64,000 nucleotides of DNA. Source: VXYL01 sp965199945. Its GTDB lineage: Bacteria > Pseudomonadota > Gammaproteobacteria > Pseudomonadales > Azotimanducaceae. The DNA lies in assembly GCA_965199945.1 (NCBI GenBank), contig OZ241354.1, positions 744,001-808,000 of the forward strand. Reading direction: 5' to 3'. A program made the position numbers and the translations under genes. The notes below the pieces were generated by a model that worked only from the letters and a program-made list of their open reading frames with translations, was not told where the DNA came from and made no database searches. Shown in pieces: positions 47,417-59,304 of the stretch. How positions within the stretch are numbered: the first letter of the stretch is position 1; every line of letters starts with the position of its first letter.

Positions 47417-49096
47417 TCACCGACGATGAACGATGTCGTGCTCCTGCAAGCGGCGCAGCGTGGCAAGGCCGAAGCGCTCGATGGCGGCGAGCGGCGCACC
47501 CAGTTCGGCGGCGATGGCCTCGAAACACTCGCGTGCGCTTTCGCGCTCGCCGAGCAGCTCCAGCAGGCGCGCCGTGGCGGCGTTGCTGGACATGAAGCGC
47601 ACCTCGTGGCGGCGGTCGCGGTAGGCGATGAGATGCGTCGCCTGCGCCGGGGCCGTCGCCGGCTGGAAGTCCGGCCCTAGGCGACGCACCGGAAAGGCGT
47701 AGCGCAGCGGCCAAGCGAGCGGCGAGAGGGCCAAGCGGTCATCTGATTCGATTGCCCTGTCGTCCTCCGGCAAGTCGGCGTCGGGCGCCAGCGCCAAGGC
47801 CGACTTGACCCATTCGTAATGGCACAGCTCCAATGCGAAGGGCGGCCACTGCTCGTCCGAGCCCGCCGGCGCGGCGGGCGGCTTCGGCAAGGTCGCCAGA
47901 TAGGCGAGGAACTCCTCGGGAATGTGGGAGAAATACGGCGATTCGGCGCGGTGGTTGTCGACGAAGCCGCGCACCACCGCATGCCACGCTGCGTCGTCGA
48001 CAATCCGGCGCATGGTGCGAAAGGTGCGCGCGAGGAACGACTCGATGTTGTTGTAGAAGAGGCGCGCGTAGAGATCCGCCCGCCGCGCCTCGACGCCCGC
48101 CGGAAGCCGGTTGCGCTCGGGGTTGCGGATGTAGGCGGCGAACTCGCGCTGGACGTGCTGGAAGTCGCACGGGGAACGCGGCTGGGCGCTGGTTGCACCG
48201 TGCGTCTTCGGCGAATGCGCCCGGCGTTCCGGATATCGTTCGGCGGGAGTTCGCTCTGGAACACCTGTGCAGCGCTGCTGTGCGACGCGAACAGCGTCCA
48301 CTTCGTCGAGCAGCGCCGGCAGCGGCGGGATGTTGAAGTCGCGTTCGAGGAGCGTCGGCAGTGCGCCGTAGAGCGCATACGCGTCGTCCAAGAGACGCCA
48401 CACCGGGTCGATGACCGCTGCCCCGTGGGTGTCCACGCGCAGGTCTTCGGCCTCGCTGCGATGGCCGGCGACATGGATGTACGCCGCGCGTTCGCCGCGC
48501 AGACCGCGCAGAAAGGCGGACGGGTCGTAGCCGAAATTGACGCTGTTGACGTAGATGTTGTTCACGTCGAGCAGCAGCAGGCAGTCGGCCTCCTGCAGGA
48601 CGGCGTTGATGAACTCCAACTCGGTCATCTCCGCGCCGGGGGTCGCGTAGCAGGAGACGTTCTCGATGCCGATGCGCCGTTCCAGCACGTCCTGCACACG
48701 CCGGATGCGCTCGGCGACGTAGCTCACCGCCTCGGCGGTGAACGGAATCGGCATGAGGTCGTAGAGGTGGCCGTGGTCGCTGCAGGCCGAGAGATGCTCC
48801 GAGTAGAAGCGGATGCGGTGGGTGTCGAGAAATCCCTTGACGGCGCGCAGGAAGTCGATGTCCAAGGGCGCCGGCCCGCCCAAGGAGAGCGACAGCCCGT
48901 GGCAGACGAACGGGAACCGCTCCGTGAACTCGCGCAGGCCCCTGCCGGAGCGCCCGCCGACGTCGATCCAGTTCTCCGGCGCGATTTCCAGGAAGTCGAT
49001 GCGGCTCAGCGCACTTTCGCCAGCGCTGGCAAGCTCGCGCATGAAGGAGCGGCGAAGGCCGAGTCCCGCGCCACGGATGCCTGCCGACGTTTTCAT
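47417..49096 (-). CDS. Fused DUF692 (MNIO) - DUF2063 RiPP maturation protein, BufB-BufC like
   Basis: A 559-residue fusion. Residues 1-290 are DUF692, the multinuclear non-haem iron oxidase family that modifies Cys in peptides: FLEIAPENWIDVGG, PFVCHGLSLSLGG, RFYSEHLSACSDHGHLYDL, LLLDVNNIYVNSVNFGY, YIHVAGHR and DTHGAAVIDPVW supply the metal-binding His, Glu and Asp. A variable linker follows. Residues 310-559 are DUF2063: FQHVQREFAAYIRNPERN, LYARLFYNNIESFLARTF and YFSHIPEEFLAYL. In bufferin operons these are usually two genes, bufB and bufC. The upstream gene encodes a matching Cys-repeat precursor. ATG 49096. Confidence 0.92.
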   Translation of the reverse strand: MKTSAGIRGAGLGLRRSFMRELASAGESALSRIDFLEIAPENWIDVGGRSGRGLREFTERFPFVCHGLSLSLGGPAPLDIDFLRAVKGFLDTHRIRFYSEHLSACSDHGHLYDLMPIPFTAEAVSYVAERIRRVQDVLERRIGIENVSCYATPGAEMTELEFINAVLQEADCLLLLDVNNIYVNSVNFGYDPSAFLRGLRGERAAYIHVAGHRSEAEDLRVDTHGAAVIDPVWRLLDDAYALYGALPTLLERDFNIPPLPALLDEVDAVRVAQQRCTGVPERTPAERYPERRAHSPKTHGATSAQPRSPCDFQHVQREFAAYIRNPERNRLPAGVEARRADLYARLFYNNIESFLARTFRTMRRIVDDAAWHAVVRGFVDNHRAESPYFSHIPEEFLAYLATLPKPPAAPAGSDEQWPPFALELCHYEWVKSALALAPDADLPEDDRAIESDDRLALSPLAWPLRYAFPVRRLGPDFQPATAPAQATHLIAYRDRRHEVRFMSSNAATARLLELLGERESARECFEAIAAELGAPLAAIERFGLATLRRLQEHDIVHRR

Positions 49097-49119
49097 CCGC
49101 AGCCCTTGGCACAAGCCCC

Positions 49120-49183
49120 AGAGACGCTACCTCGCAAAAGGCAACGTCTCTAGGGATTGCTGCCGGCCGACGTTCAGTCGGCC
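49120..49183 (-). promoter_or_regulatory. Hairpins between the bufferin precursor and its maturase
   Basis: Just after the precursor stop (reading leftward) is a perfect 7-bp stem GGCCGAC / GTCGGCC with a 5-base loop (49165-49183). A second inverted repeat, AGAGACG / CGTCTCT, spans 49120-49151. Placed in the 101-bp gap of the operon, they could partly stop transcription or stabilise the upstream RNA, giving more precursor than enzyme. Confidence 0.4.
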
Positions 49184-49197
49184 AGGAAGCGCGTCGG

Positions 49198-49485
49198 CTA
49201 GTTGGCGTCTTCCGCCGGAGCGTCCGGGGCGTCCTCGGCCGGGGCATCGCCCTCGCCTTCGTCGCCCTCGCCTTCGCCGCACTTGCCCTCGCCGCACTTG
49301 CCTTCGGCGTCCTCGCCTTCGCCGCACTTGCCTTCGCCGCCGTGGGCGTCGGCCAGGAGCACGTCTTCGAGCACTTCGGCCTCGAACGGATTGCCGCTCT
49401 CGTCCGCCAGGGCGCCGAAGCTCAGGGACGCGGCCACCGCCGCGCCGACCATCGCCACGACGGGCTTGAGTTTGCGATTCATCAT
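49198..49485 (-). CDS. Bufferin-like RiPP precursor (secreted Cys-repeat peptide)
   Basis: A 95-residue protein. The first 27 residues are a signal peptide (MMNRKLKPVVAMVGAAVAA...GALA), so it is exported; the rest is acidic. Three Cys lie in repeated EGKCGEG units within about 20 residues, followed by a Glu/Asp/Ala-rich tail (GEGEGDEGEGDAPAEDAP). Bufferin precursors (BufA type) have a signal peptide and EGKCG units whose Cys are modified by a DUF692 enzyme with a DUF2063 partner; the product binds copper in the periplasm. That enzyme pair is encoded next. ATG 49485 follows a GGAGAGGAG ribosome site. Confidence 0.88.
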   Translation of the reverse strand: MMNRKLKPVVAMVGAAVAASLSFGALADESGNPFEAEVLEDVLLADAHGGEGKCGEGEDAEGKCGEGKCGEGEGDEGEGDAPAEDAPDAPAEDAN

Positions 49486-49735
49486 TGGTCTCCTCTCCTC
49501 CTTGGCCTCAGCGGCCGGGTGTGTGTCGCGTCGGCCTTCCGGCATCTGGGCGCGACGACTCCGAGCATAGAGCAAACCGCCCCGCAATGCGAACCAGTGT
49601 GCAAGGTGTGCGCCGCCTTGTGCGCCAGCCCGGCGGACCTCGGGAGCCGGCCCGTCGGCCATCCGAAATCGGTTGCCAAACGCGGCTGCCCGGCAATAAT
49701 CCCCGTCGCACCAAGCGCAGACGGTCGTTGTTGCC

Positions 49736-52700
49736 GTGTCCAGCCGAAACCAGTCGTCGCCCGCTAAGCGCCTGTCGTCGCTGTCGCCCGGCGGCCGGGC
49801 GCTGGCGCAGATCTGCGCCTTGTTTGCGCCACGGGAGCTCGCCTTGGCGCGCCTGCGTGCGCTGCTCGAGGATCCGTACCTGAAATCTCTCAATGCGCCG
49901 GGCAGCGCCGCGTTGGACGCCGAAATCGCCGCCCTCGAACGCGCCGGCGTGGTCGAACGCGACAACGGCGATGTGGCGATTGGCGCCGATTCCGCCTTGC
50001 CGCTGTTGCGTCGGGCGCGCCAGGAGGGCGTGTTGCCGCCGATCTTGAGCGCGGTGGAAAGGCTGAAGCGGCGCGAGCAGGAAGAGCCGCGCGACGACAC
50101 GAATGCCCGCTTGGCGGGGCACGATCGGGACCACGCCACTGCCGTCGTGCTGATGCGCGGCTACTTGTGGGCCGGCGATGTGGAACGCTTCGAGGAGGTC
50201 CGCGAGCGCGACCGCCTCGGTGCGCGGGATCTCGCGGTGCTTGCGGAGCCGTTCGCCGAAGAAGCGATGGCCGCCCTACCGCCAGCCGACTTGCGCGACG
50301 CTTGCGGCGCCTGCCTCGGATATGTGCTGGCCCGCGCCGCGCCGCCGGACCAAGTCATCGAATTCTGCGCCAAAGTCAGCCAGACGCCGTTGGAGCACGC
50401 TGCGGACATCGCCTACATCCGGCTGCTCCAAGGCCGCTTCGACGAGGCGGAGGCGCCGTTCGACGCCCTGCCGGCCAACGTCGAGCAGCGTCCGGAGGCG
50501 CAGGTCGGGCGCGCCGCCACGCGGGCGCTCGCGGGCACGCTGCATGGCGAGGACGAGCTTGCGTTGCGCCACATCGAGGAGGCGCTGGACATCCTCAAGG
50601 GCGGCCACAAGCGCCTGCAATATCCCGATTTGCCGGCCTTCGGCCTGGCGCTGCTGGCGCTGGCGCGGATCGAGTCTCCGCAGACGCTCGACCTGCTGAC
50701 GCGCATCGCCGCGGCGCGGCGCTACGACCAGCGCGAAGACGACGGCCTGCGCTTGGCCCAGACGGCGGTGCGGATCAAGGCCAAACGCGGACTGCCGTTC
50801 GCCGGGGTCTACGTGCCGACCGGCCTCGCCGCGCTGTTCGCTGGCGTGCAGCGCGCTTGGCAAGGCGGCTTGGGCGACGACGGCGAGGCATTGCTCGGGT
50901 CGCTGCGTACGCTCCACCGCCGCGCGCTGGCGAACGGCTTTCGCTGGGTGGCTGCGGAGTGCGGCGAAGTGCTGCAACGCTTGGCGGAGACCGGCGGCAG
51001 CGCACCAAAGGACGGCTCCAGCCACGCCGCACTCGGCACCGTCACGCTGACCACGTTGACGGTGCCGGCCGGCTCTTGGGAGCAATCGCTGGCGGCGCTC
51101 GAAGAGGTGGCCAGCGACGACGGCGCACCCGAGGCGGAAGAGCCGGAAGCGCCAAGCGAGCGGCTGCTCTGGACGCTGCACGTGAGCGGCGCGGAGGTCT
51201 CCTTGGCCGCCCGTGCGCAGCGGCGCGGCGCGAACGGCGCGTGGAGCCGCGGCAAGCAGTACGGCGCCAAGCGGCTGGCCGCCGAATCCACCAAGATGAA
51301 GTTCCTGCTGCCGCAGGACGTCGAAGCCATCGCCGCCGCGGACGAGCGCTCGACGTACGGCAAGTCGGAGCGCTTCTTCGGCCTGCGCAGCCTCTTTGCG
51401 CTGGCCGGGCATCCCCACGTCTACTGCGAAGACCAAACCGTGGAGGTCGTGCGCCGAGCGCCCGAACTGTCGGTGCGCGACGATGCGGACGGCGTGCTGG
51501 TGCGCATCGACCCCTACCGCGCCGGCACCGACGGCGCCTACGCCGCGCGCATGGTCGCGCCCGGGCGCTGCGAGATCACGCATTTCACCGCCGAACACCA
51601 ACGCCTGTTCCGCGCCGTGCCGGAAGCCGGCCTGAGAGTGCCGGCGCGCGCCAAGGCGCGGCTGCTGAACACCATTCCGTCCCTGGCGGCGAGCGTGCGC
51701 GTGGCGTCCAGCGTGCAAAGCCCGGAGGCCAGCGCCGCGCAGACCGCGACGCGGGTGGCGGCCGACGCCGAGCCGTGGGTGCGCCTCGAGCCGTTCGAAG
51801 CGGGGCTTTCCGTCGCCCTGGAGGTCGAACCCATTCCACGTTCCGGCGTGTGCTTCGCTCCCGGCGCCGGCGGCGCGGTGGTCTTCGCGCACTTGAATGG
51901 CGAGAACCTCCAAGCCGAACGCGACCTCGACGCCGAAAGGGAAGCGTTCTCCCGTCTTGCCACCGAGTGTCCGCCCTTGGCGTCCGGGCCGACGCCCTTA
52001 CAGCCGCTCGCGCTGCCGGAGCCGGACGAGTGTCTGGAGTTGCTCGAGCTTCTCGACGCCGCCGGCGCCCGCTGCAAGTGGCCCCACGGCGAGACCATGC
52101 GCGTGGTGTCGCGCGCCTCGGCCGGGTCCTTGCGCATGACGATGAAATCCGCCGCGCAGTGGATGTCCGCTTCCGCGCAACTGCCGCTCGACGGCGAGCG
52201 CGTGCTCGACTTCAAGCGCCTGTTCGCGTTGCTGGAAGACAAGCCCGACTCGCGCTTTCTCGCGCTCGGCAATGGCGAGTTCCTGGCGCTGACGCAGACC
52301 TTCCGCCGCCAGCTCGACGACTTGGCGAGCCTGGCCAGCGTCGGCGCCAAGGGCGAACTGCGCCTGCATCCGCTCGCCGCCTTGGCGGCGGAAGAGCTGA
52401 TCGACAACGCCCAGCTCGACGCCGACGACGGCTGGAAGGCGCTGCGCGAGCGGACGCGCATCGCCAGCGCGGTCGAGCCCGCCGTGCCAAGCACCTTGCA
52501 GGCGGAACTGCGCCCCTACCAACTCGACGGCTACCGTTGGCTGTCGCGGCTCGCGCAGCAAGGGGTCGGCGCTTGTCTCGCCGACGACATGGGCCTCGGC
52601 AAGACCATCCAGACCTTGGCGATGCTCCTGGACCGAGCGCCTGCTGGCGCGGCGCTGGTGGTGGCGCCCACGTCGGTGGTGCCGAACTGGCTGGCCGAAG

Positions 52701-53905
52701 CCCGCCGCTTCGCGCCGACGCTCAATGCCAAGGCATACACTGGCGCCGCCGCGGCAAGGGCGGCGCTGCTGAAGGGCGCGGGGCCGTTCGACCTGGTCGT
52801 GGCCACCTACGGCCTGCTGCAGAACGACGCCGAGGCGCTGGCGGCGGCAGCGTGGCACACGGTCGTGCTGGACGAAGCGCAAGCGATCAAGAACCCCGCC
52901 GCCAAGCGCACCAAGGCCGCCAAGTCGCTCAAGGCGGACTTCCGCCTGATGACCACCGGCACGCCCGTGCAGAACAACCTGCTGGATTTGCACTCGCTGT
53001 TCGGCTTCGCCAACCCAGGCCTGCTCGGTTCGCTGCAGCGATTCCGCGCCCACTTCGCGCTGCCGATAGAGCGCGACCGCAACGCCGTCGCGCAAGCGCG
53101 GCTGCGGCGCCTGATCAGCCCGTTCGTCTTGCGCCGGCTGAAGGCGGACGTGCTCGACGACTTGCCCCAGCGCACGGAGATCACCTTGCACGTGAAGATG
53201 TCCGAGGCGGAAGCCAGCCTCTACGAGGCGCTGCGGCTGCGCGCCCTTGAAGACTTGACGGACGACGCCGGTGGGCACATGCGCCTCTTCGCGCATCTGA
53301 CCCGGCTGCGCTTGGCCTGCTGCAACCCGAAGCTGGTGCTCGACGCCGAAGACGCGCCCGCCGACCTGCCGCTCGCTACGGCCAGCGCGAAGCTCGAGAC
53401 CTTCGCTTCCACCCTTGCGGACCTGCTGGAAAACCGCCACAAGGTGCTGGTGTTCTCGCAGTTCGTGATGCACCTGCGGCTGGTGGAGAACCACCTGCGC
53501 GAGACCGGCGTGCAGTACCAGTATCTGGACGGCGCAACCTCCGCCAAGGAACGCGCCGCGCGCATCGCCGCCTTCCAGGCCGGCGAAGGCGACGTGTTTC
53601 TGATCTCGCTGACCGCCGGCGGCGTGGGACTGAATCTCACCGCCGCCGACTACGTGATCCACATGGACCCGTGGTGGAATCCGGCAGTGGAGGACCAAGC
53701 CTCCGACCGCGCCCATCGCATCGGCCAGACCCGCCCGGTGACGATCTACCGCCTAGTCGCCGAAGGCACCATCGAGGAGCAGATCGTCGCGCTGCACCAC
53801 CGCAAGCGCGACCTTGCGGAGAAGCTCCTCGAAGGCACCGACGCGCCGAGCCGGCTCGACGCCGAGGAGATGATGGAACTGCTGCGCCAGCCGTTCAGCG
53901 GCTGA
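49736..53905 (+). CDS. Large SNF2-family DEAD/DEAH-box helicase
   Basis: A 1389-residue ATPase. The C-terminal 470 residues are a complete SNF2 motor: LRPYQLDGYRWLSRL, LADDMGLGKT (Lys956), LDEAQAIKN (DEAQ, Asp1046), TTGTPVQNNLLDL, LVFSQFVMHL, SLTAGGVGLNLTAADYVIH and RAHRIGQTRPV. The first 900 residues contain an all-helical repeat-like region and a beta-rich middle with no named family; they may bind DNA or a partner. SNF2 proteins translocate on duplex DNA and occur both in transcription recycling and in defence. The start GTG 49736 has no strong ribosome site. It diverges from the bufferin operon and converges on an AAA ATPase gene. Confidence 0.88.
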   Translation: MSSRNQSSPAKRLSSLSPGGRALAQICALFAPRELALARLRALLEDPYLKSLNAPGSAALDAEIAALERAGVVERDNGDVAIGADSALPLLRRARQEGVLPPILSAVERLKRREQEEPRDDTNARLAGHDRDHATAVVLMRGYLWAGDVERFEEVRERDRLGARDLAVLAEPFAEEAMAALPPADLRDACGACLGYVLARAAPPDQVIEFCAKVSQTPLEHAADIAYIRLLQGRFDEAEAPFDALPANVEQRPEAQVGRAATRALAGTLHGEDELALRHIEEALDILKGGHKRLQYPDLPAFGLALLALARIESPQTLDLLTRIAAARRYDQREDDGLRLAQTAVRIKAKRGLPFAGVYVPTGLAALFAGVQRAWQGGLGDDGEALLGSLRTLHRRALANGFRWVAAECGEVLQRLAETGGSAPKDGSSHAALGTVTLTTLTVPAGSWEQSLAALEEVASDDGAPEAEEPEAPSERLLWTLHVSGAEVSLAARAQRRGANGAWSRGKQYGAKRLAAESTKMKFLLPQDVEAIAAADERSTYGKSERFFGLRSLFALAGHPHVYCEDQTVEVVRRAPELSVRDDADGVLVRIDPYRAGTDGAYAARMVAPGRCEITHFTAEHQRLFRAVPEAGLRVPARAKARLLNTIPSLAASVRVASSVQSPEASAAQTATRVAADAEPWVRLEPFEAGLSVALEVEPIPRSGVCFAPGAGGAVVFAHLNGENLQAERDLDAEREAFSRLATECPPLASGPTPLQPLALPEPDECLELLELLDAAGARCKWPHGETMRVVSRASAGSLRMTMKSAAQWMSASAQLPLDGERVLDFKRLFALLEDKPDSRFLALGNGEFLALTQTFRRQLDDLASLASVGAKGELRLHPLAALAAEELIDNAQLDADDGWKALRERTRIASAVEPAVPSTLQAELRPYQLDGYRWLSRLAQQGVGACLADDMGLGKTIQTLAMLLDRAPAGAALVVAPTSVVPNWLAEARRFAPTLNAKAYTGAAAARAALLKGAGPFDLVVATYGLLQNDAEALAAAAWHTVVLDEAQAIKNPAAKRTKAAKSLKADFRLMTTGTPVQNNLLDLHSLFGFANPGLLGSLQRFRAHFALPIERDRNAVAQARLRRLISPFVLRRLKADVLDDLPQRTEITLHVKMSEAEASLYEALRLRALEDLTDDAGGHMRLFAHLTRLRLACCNPKLVLDAEDAPADLPLATASAKLETFASTLADLLENRHKVLVFSQFVMHLRLVENHLRETGVQYQYLDGATSAKERAARIAAFQAGEGDVFLISLTAGGVGLNLTAADYVIHMDPWWNPAVEDQASDRAHRIGQTRPVTIYRLVAEGTIEEQIVALHHRKRDLAEKLLEGTDAPSRLDAEEMMELLRQPFSG

Positions 53906-53937
53906 CGCTCGCCAGTGCGGCCAAGGTGCCTCGCGGG

Positions 53938-53960
53938 GCGGCCAACCGAGCGGCCGCTTT
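53938..53960 (+). terminator. Possible terminator between convergent helicase and AAA ATPase genes
   Basis: GCGGCC / GGCCGC form a 6-bp stem with an 8-base loop, followed by TTT, 33 bases after the helicase stop. It overlaps the last codons of the opposing gene. Confidence 0.4.
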
Positions 53961-55110
53961 AGGACGACGCCAGCTTGCTCCCCGCTTCGAGAACGAAGGT
54001 CGTCAGCGACGGAATGCCGGCGCTCCAGACGATTGGCGGCTCTTGTCCGGGCGGGTGCCAGATGTAGCCCAAGCGATTCAGCGCGCCGAGCTTGCGGTTG
54101 CGGCTGGCTGCGTCTTCGACGCCCGCGCTCGCCAGCGCGGCGTGCAGTTCGTGCTCCTCGGCTGTGGCGTCCTGGCCAGTCTGAAACAACACCGCGACGG
54201 CCATGGCGGCCCCGAGCAACTCGTCGTCGCCGTCGCGCAGCTCTTCGTACCTGCTCTGGTAGTAGTCCGCCATGCGCGCCGACACCGCCGGTCGCGCGGC
54301 GTCCACGGCAGCCATCCCAATGGGCGTCTCGCCCGTGTCGTTCCAACGCTGCCACAGCGCATCGCCCCAGAGCTGGATGAAGTACGCATAGCGCTGGCTG
54401 TGTTCGACGACCGCCTTCAAGGCGCGCTTGTCGATGGCGACGTCATGCTCCTGCAACGGTTTGGACAGCGCTTCCCGCGCCGCGGCGTCGTCGAGGCGTC
54501 CGACGCCCAGCAAGCCTTCGCCCAGCCGCGACCAGAACGATGCGTCCATTTCCCGCAGACGGCTCGGCAGCCCCGGGGTGCCAGCCAGCACCAACAGGAA
54601 CGGCGCATCGGCGCGCACCTGCTGGCTGGCATTGAGCAAGACGCGACCGACATCGCTTTGCAGCGTGTGCGCTTCGTCGAGCAGCACGGCCAGCGGCTTC
54701 CTGCGGCAGCGCGCGGTCAGCGCCAGCGCAAGGTCGTCGTTCTCCCTGCCTTGGGCGTGCCACTCGGCAGACGCCACCGAGGCCACGCCGACCTTGCGCG
54801 GCAGCCACTTGGCGATGCCGCGGCGCGGCGCGAGCGCATCCGCAAGGGCCTGCTGTCCGGAGACGCGGTCAGGCGTCAAGGCCGCGACATCCACCCCTGC
54901 CTCGCCGCAAGCGCCCTTGAACCAGCCGAGCAGCGCTGTCTTGCCGTTTCCCCGCGGCCCCAGCAAGACGACGTTGTGCGGCGGCGCGGTTCCGGCAACG
55001 AGGTCCGCGAGGCAGCGCGACAACACCGCTTGCTGGACATCGCGCCCGGCGAGCACTGGCGGCAGTGCGCCGTCGCCGGGACGAAAGAGGCGAGGCGTCG
55101 TCGTGTTCAT
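53959..55110 (-). CDS. AAA ATPase (ORC/Cdc6-like ATP-binding protein)
   Basis: A 383-residue ATPase. Walker A is LLGPRGNGKTALL (Gly51-Thr58), Walker B is AVLLDEAHTL (Asp145, Glu146), and an LVLAGTPGLPSRLREM segment follows like a sensor 1 region. After the ATPase core there is a helical lid and a C-terminal winged-helix-like end (LNRLGYIWHPPG). Such stand-alone ATPases load partners on DNA or act as switches in defence; no partner is evident. It starts 27 bases after argJ on the same strand, so it may share its transcript. Confidence 0.8.
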   Translation of the reverse strand: MNTTTPRLFRPGDGALPPVLAGRDVQQAVLSRCLADLVAGTAPPHNVVLLGPRGNGKTALLGWFKGACGEAGVDVAALTPDRVSGQQALADALAPRRGIAKWLPRKVGVASVASAEWHAQGRENDDLALALTARCRRKPLAVLLDEAHTLQSDVGRVLLNASQQVRADAPFLLVLAGTPGLPSRLREMDASFWSRLGEGLLGVGRLDDAAAREALSKPLQEHDVAIDKRALKAVVEHSQRYAYFIQLWGDALWQRWNDTGETPIGMAAVDAARPAVSARMADYYQSRYEELRDGDDELLGAAMAVAVLFQTGQDATAEEHELHAALASAGVEDAASRNRKLGALNRLGYIWHPPGQEPPIVWSAGIPSLTTFVLEAGSKLASS

Positions 55111-55137
55111 GGGTTACTTGGAGCCGAGTCCCCTCGG

Positions 55138-56352
55138 TCAAGTTCGGTATTCGGCGTTGATGCGGACGTAGTCGTAGGAGAAGTCGGAGGTCCACACGGT
55201 CTCGGCGGCTTGGCCTCGGTTGAGCAGGACGCGCACGGTGAACTCGTCCTTGGCCATCACTGCGGCGCCGGCCTGTTCGGTGTAGGCCGGCGCGATCAGG
55301 CCACCGGCCGCGACCTGCACCTCGTCGAGAAACAGGCTCACCTGGCGCTGGTCCAAGTCGGCGACGCCGGCGCGGCCGATCGCCATGCAGAAGCGGCCCC
55401 AGTTCGGGTCGCCGGCGAAGAGCGCCGTCTTCACCAGCGGCGAATGCGCGATGGCGTAGGCGACCTGCAGGCACTCGGCGGCGGTGCGGCCCTGCTCCAC
55501 GCGCACGGTGACGAACTTGGTGGCGCCTTCGCCGTCGCGCGCCGTGCGCTGGGCGAGTTCCACCGCCAGCGGCGTGAGTGCGTCCAGCAGCTCGGCATAG
55601 GCGGGGCTTGCGGAGTCGTCAACGAGCGGATTGCCGGCGCACCCGGTCGCGGCCACGACGAAGGCATCGTTGGTGGAAGTGTCGCCGTCGATGGTCACGC
55701 GGTTCAGGCTGCGCTCGGCCAGATCCCGCGCCAACGCGCCGGCCGCTGCCGTGGAGACCGCGGCATCCGTGGCCAGGAAAGCCAGCATGGTCGCCATGTC
55801 CGGACGGATCATCCCCGCGCCCTTCACCATGCCGGTGGCGCGGATGGGCGTCGCGCCGAGACGGCCATGCACGGAGACCGCCTTCGGCGCGGTGTCGGTG
55901 GTCATGATGGCGCGCGCGGCATCGGCCCAGCCGTCCAGGCTGGCGCGCTCCAAGGCGCCGTCGATGCCGCGGCGCATGGCGTCCATGTTCAGGAACTCGC
56001 CGATGACGCCGGTGGAAAACGGCAGCACCTCTGCTTCGTCGAGGCCAGCCCTGGATGCAAGATGGGCGCAGCAGGCGCAGGCATCGTCAATGCCCCTTGC
56101 GCCGGTCGCAGCGTTGGCGTTGCCGCTGTTGACGAGCAGTGCCCGCGCGCTGCCGACGCGCCCGCTGGCCACTTCCACCGGCGCGGCGCGGAACGCATTG
56201 CGCGTGAAGACGGCGCCGACGGCGCTGCCGGGCGCTAGCAGGAGCACGGCGACATCAAGGCGGTCGGCATATTTGACGCCGCCCGCCGCAGCGCCGAGGG
56301 AGACGCCGTCGATGGACAGCAGTTCGCCCAGGGCCGGCAGGTTGACGGCCAC
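55138..56352 (-). CDS. argJ: Bifunctional glutamate N-acetyltransferase / amino-acid acetyltransferase
   Basis: Moves the acetyl group from N-acetylornithine to glutamate in the cyclic arginine pathway; may also use acetyl-CoA. The 404-residue precursor self-cleaves before the catalytic Thr188 in KGAGMIRPDMATMLAF. Other marks are GGVKYADRLDVAVL, GAVFTRNAF, LLVNSGNANAATG, TIDGDTSTNDAF and the C-terminal INAEYRT. It follows secA by 17 bases, the same arrangement seen in pseudomonads and relatives. Confidence 0.95.
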   Translation of the reverse strand: MAVNLPALGELLSIDGVSLGAAAGGVKYADRLDVAVLLLAPGSAVGAVFTRNAFRAAPVEVASGRVGSARALLVNSGNANAATGARGIDDACACCAHLASRAGLDEAEVLPFSTGVIGEFLNMDAMRRGIDGALERASLDGWADAARAIMTTDTAPKAVSVHGRLGATPIRATGMVKGAGMIRPDMATMLAFLATDAAVSTAAAGALARDLAERSLNRVTIDGDTSTNDAFVVAATGCAGNPLVDDSASPAYAELLDALTPLAVELAQRTARDGEGATKFVTVRVEQGRTAAECLQVAYAIAHSPLVKTALFAGDPNWGRFCMAIGRAGVADLDQRQVSLFLDEVQVAAGGLIAPAYTEQAGAAVMAKDEFTVRVLLNRGQAAETVWTSDFSYDYVRINAEYRT

Positions 56353-56369
56353 GCTCTATCCTCGCCGGC

Positions 56370-59141
<2,772 letters not shown>

Positions 59142-59304
59142 CTCTGCCTACCTGCCAAGCGGCAATCTTCAAGTGCGGCGCAGATTCTACTCCTTGGACT
59201 ACATGGCGCGAAGGGGCTGGGCGAGCTGCTTGCAGATGCGTTCCATGTGCAGCCGTCTAAACGTAGCGAAATCGTGCGGAGCGAATGGGCGCGGTGCAGT
59301 GCGT

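Noticed and set aside
49198..50139. A longer minus-strand frame extending the bufferin precursor to 50139
   Set aside because: The signal peptide and strong ribosome site start at 49485; the extension is antisense to the SNF2 helicase.
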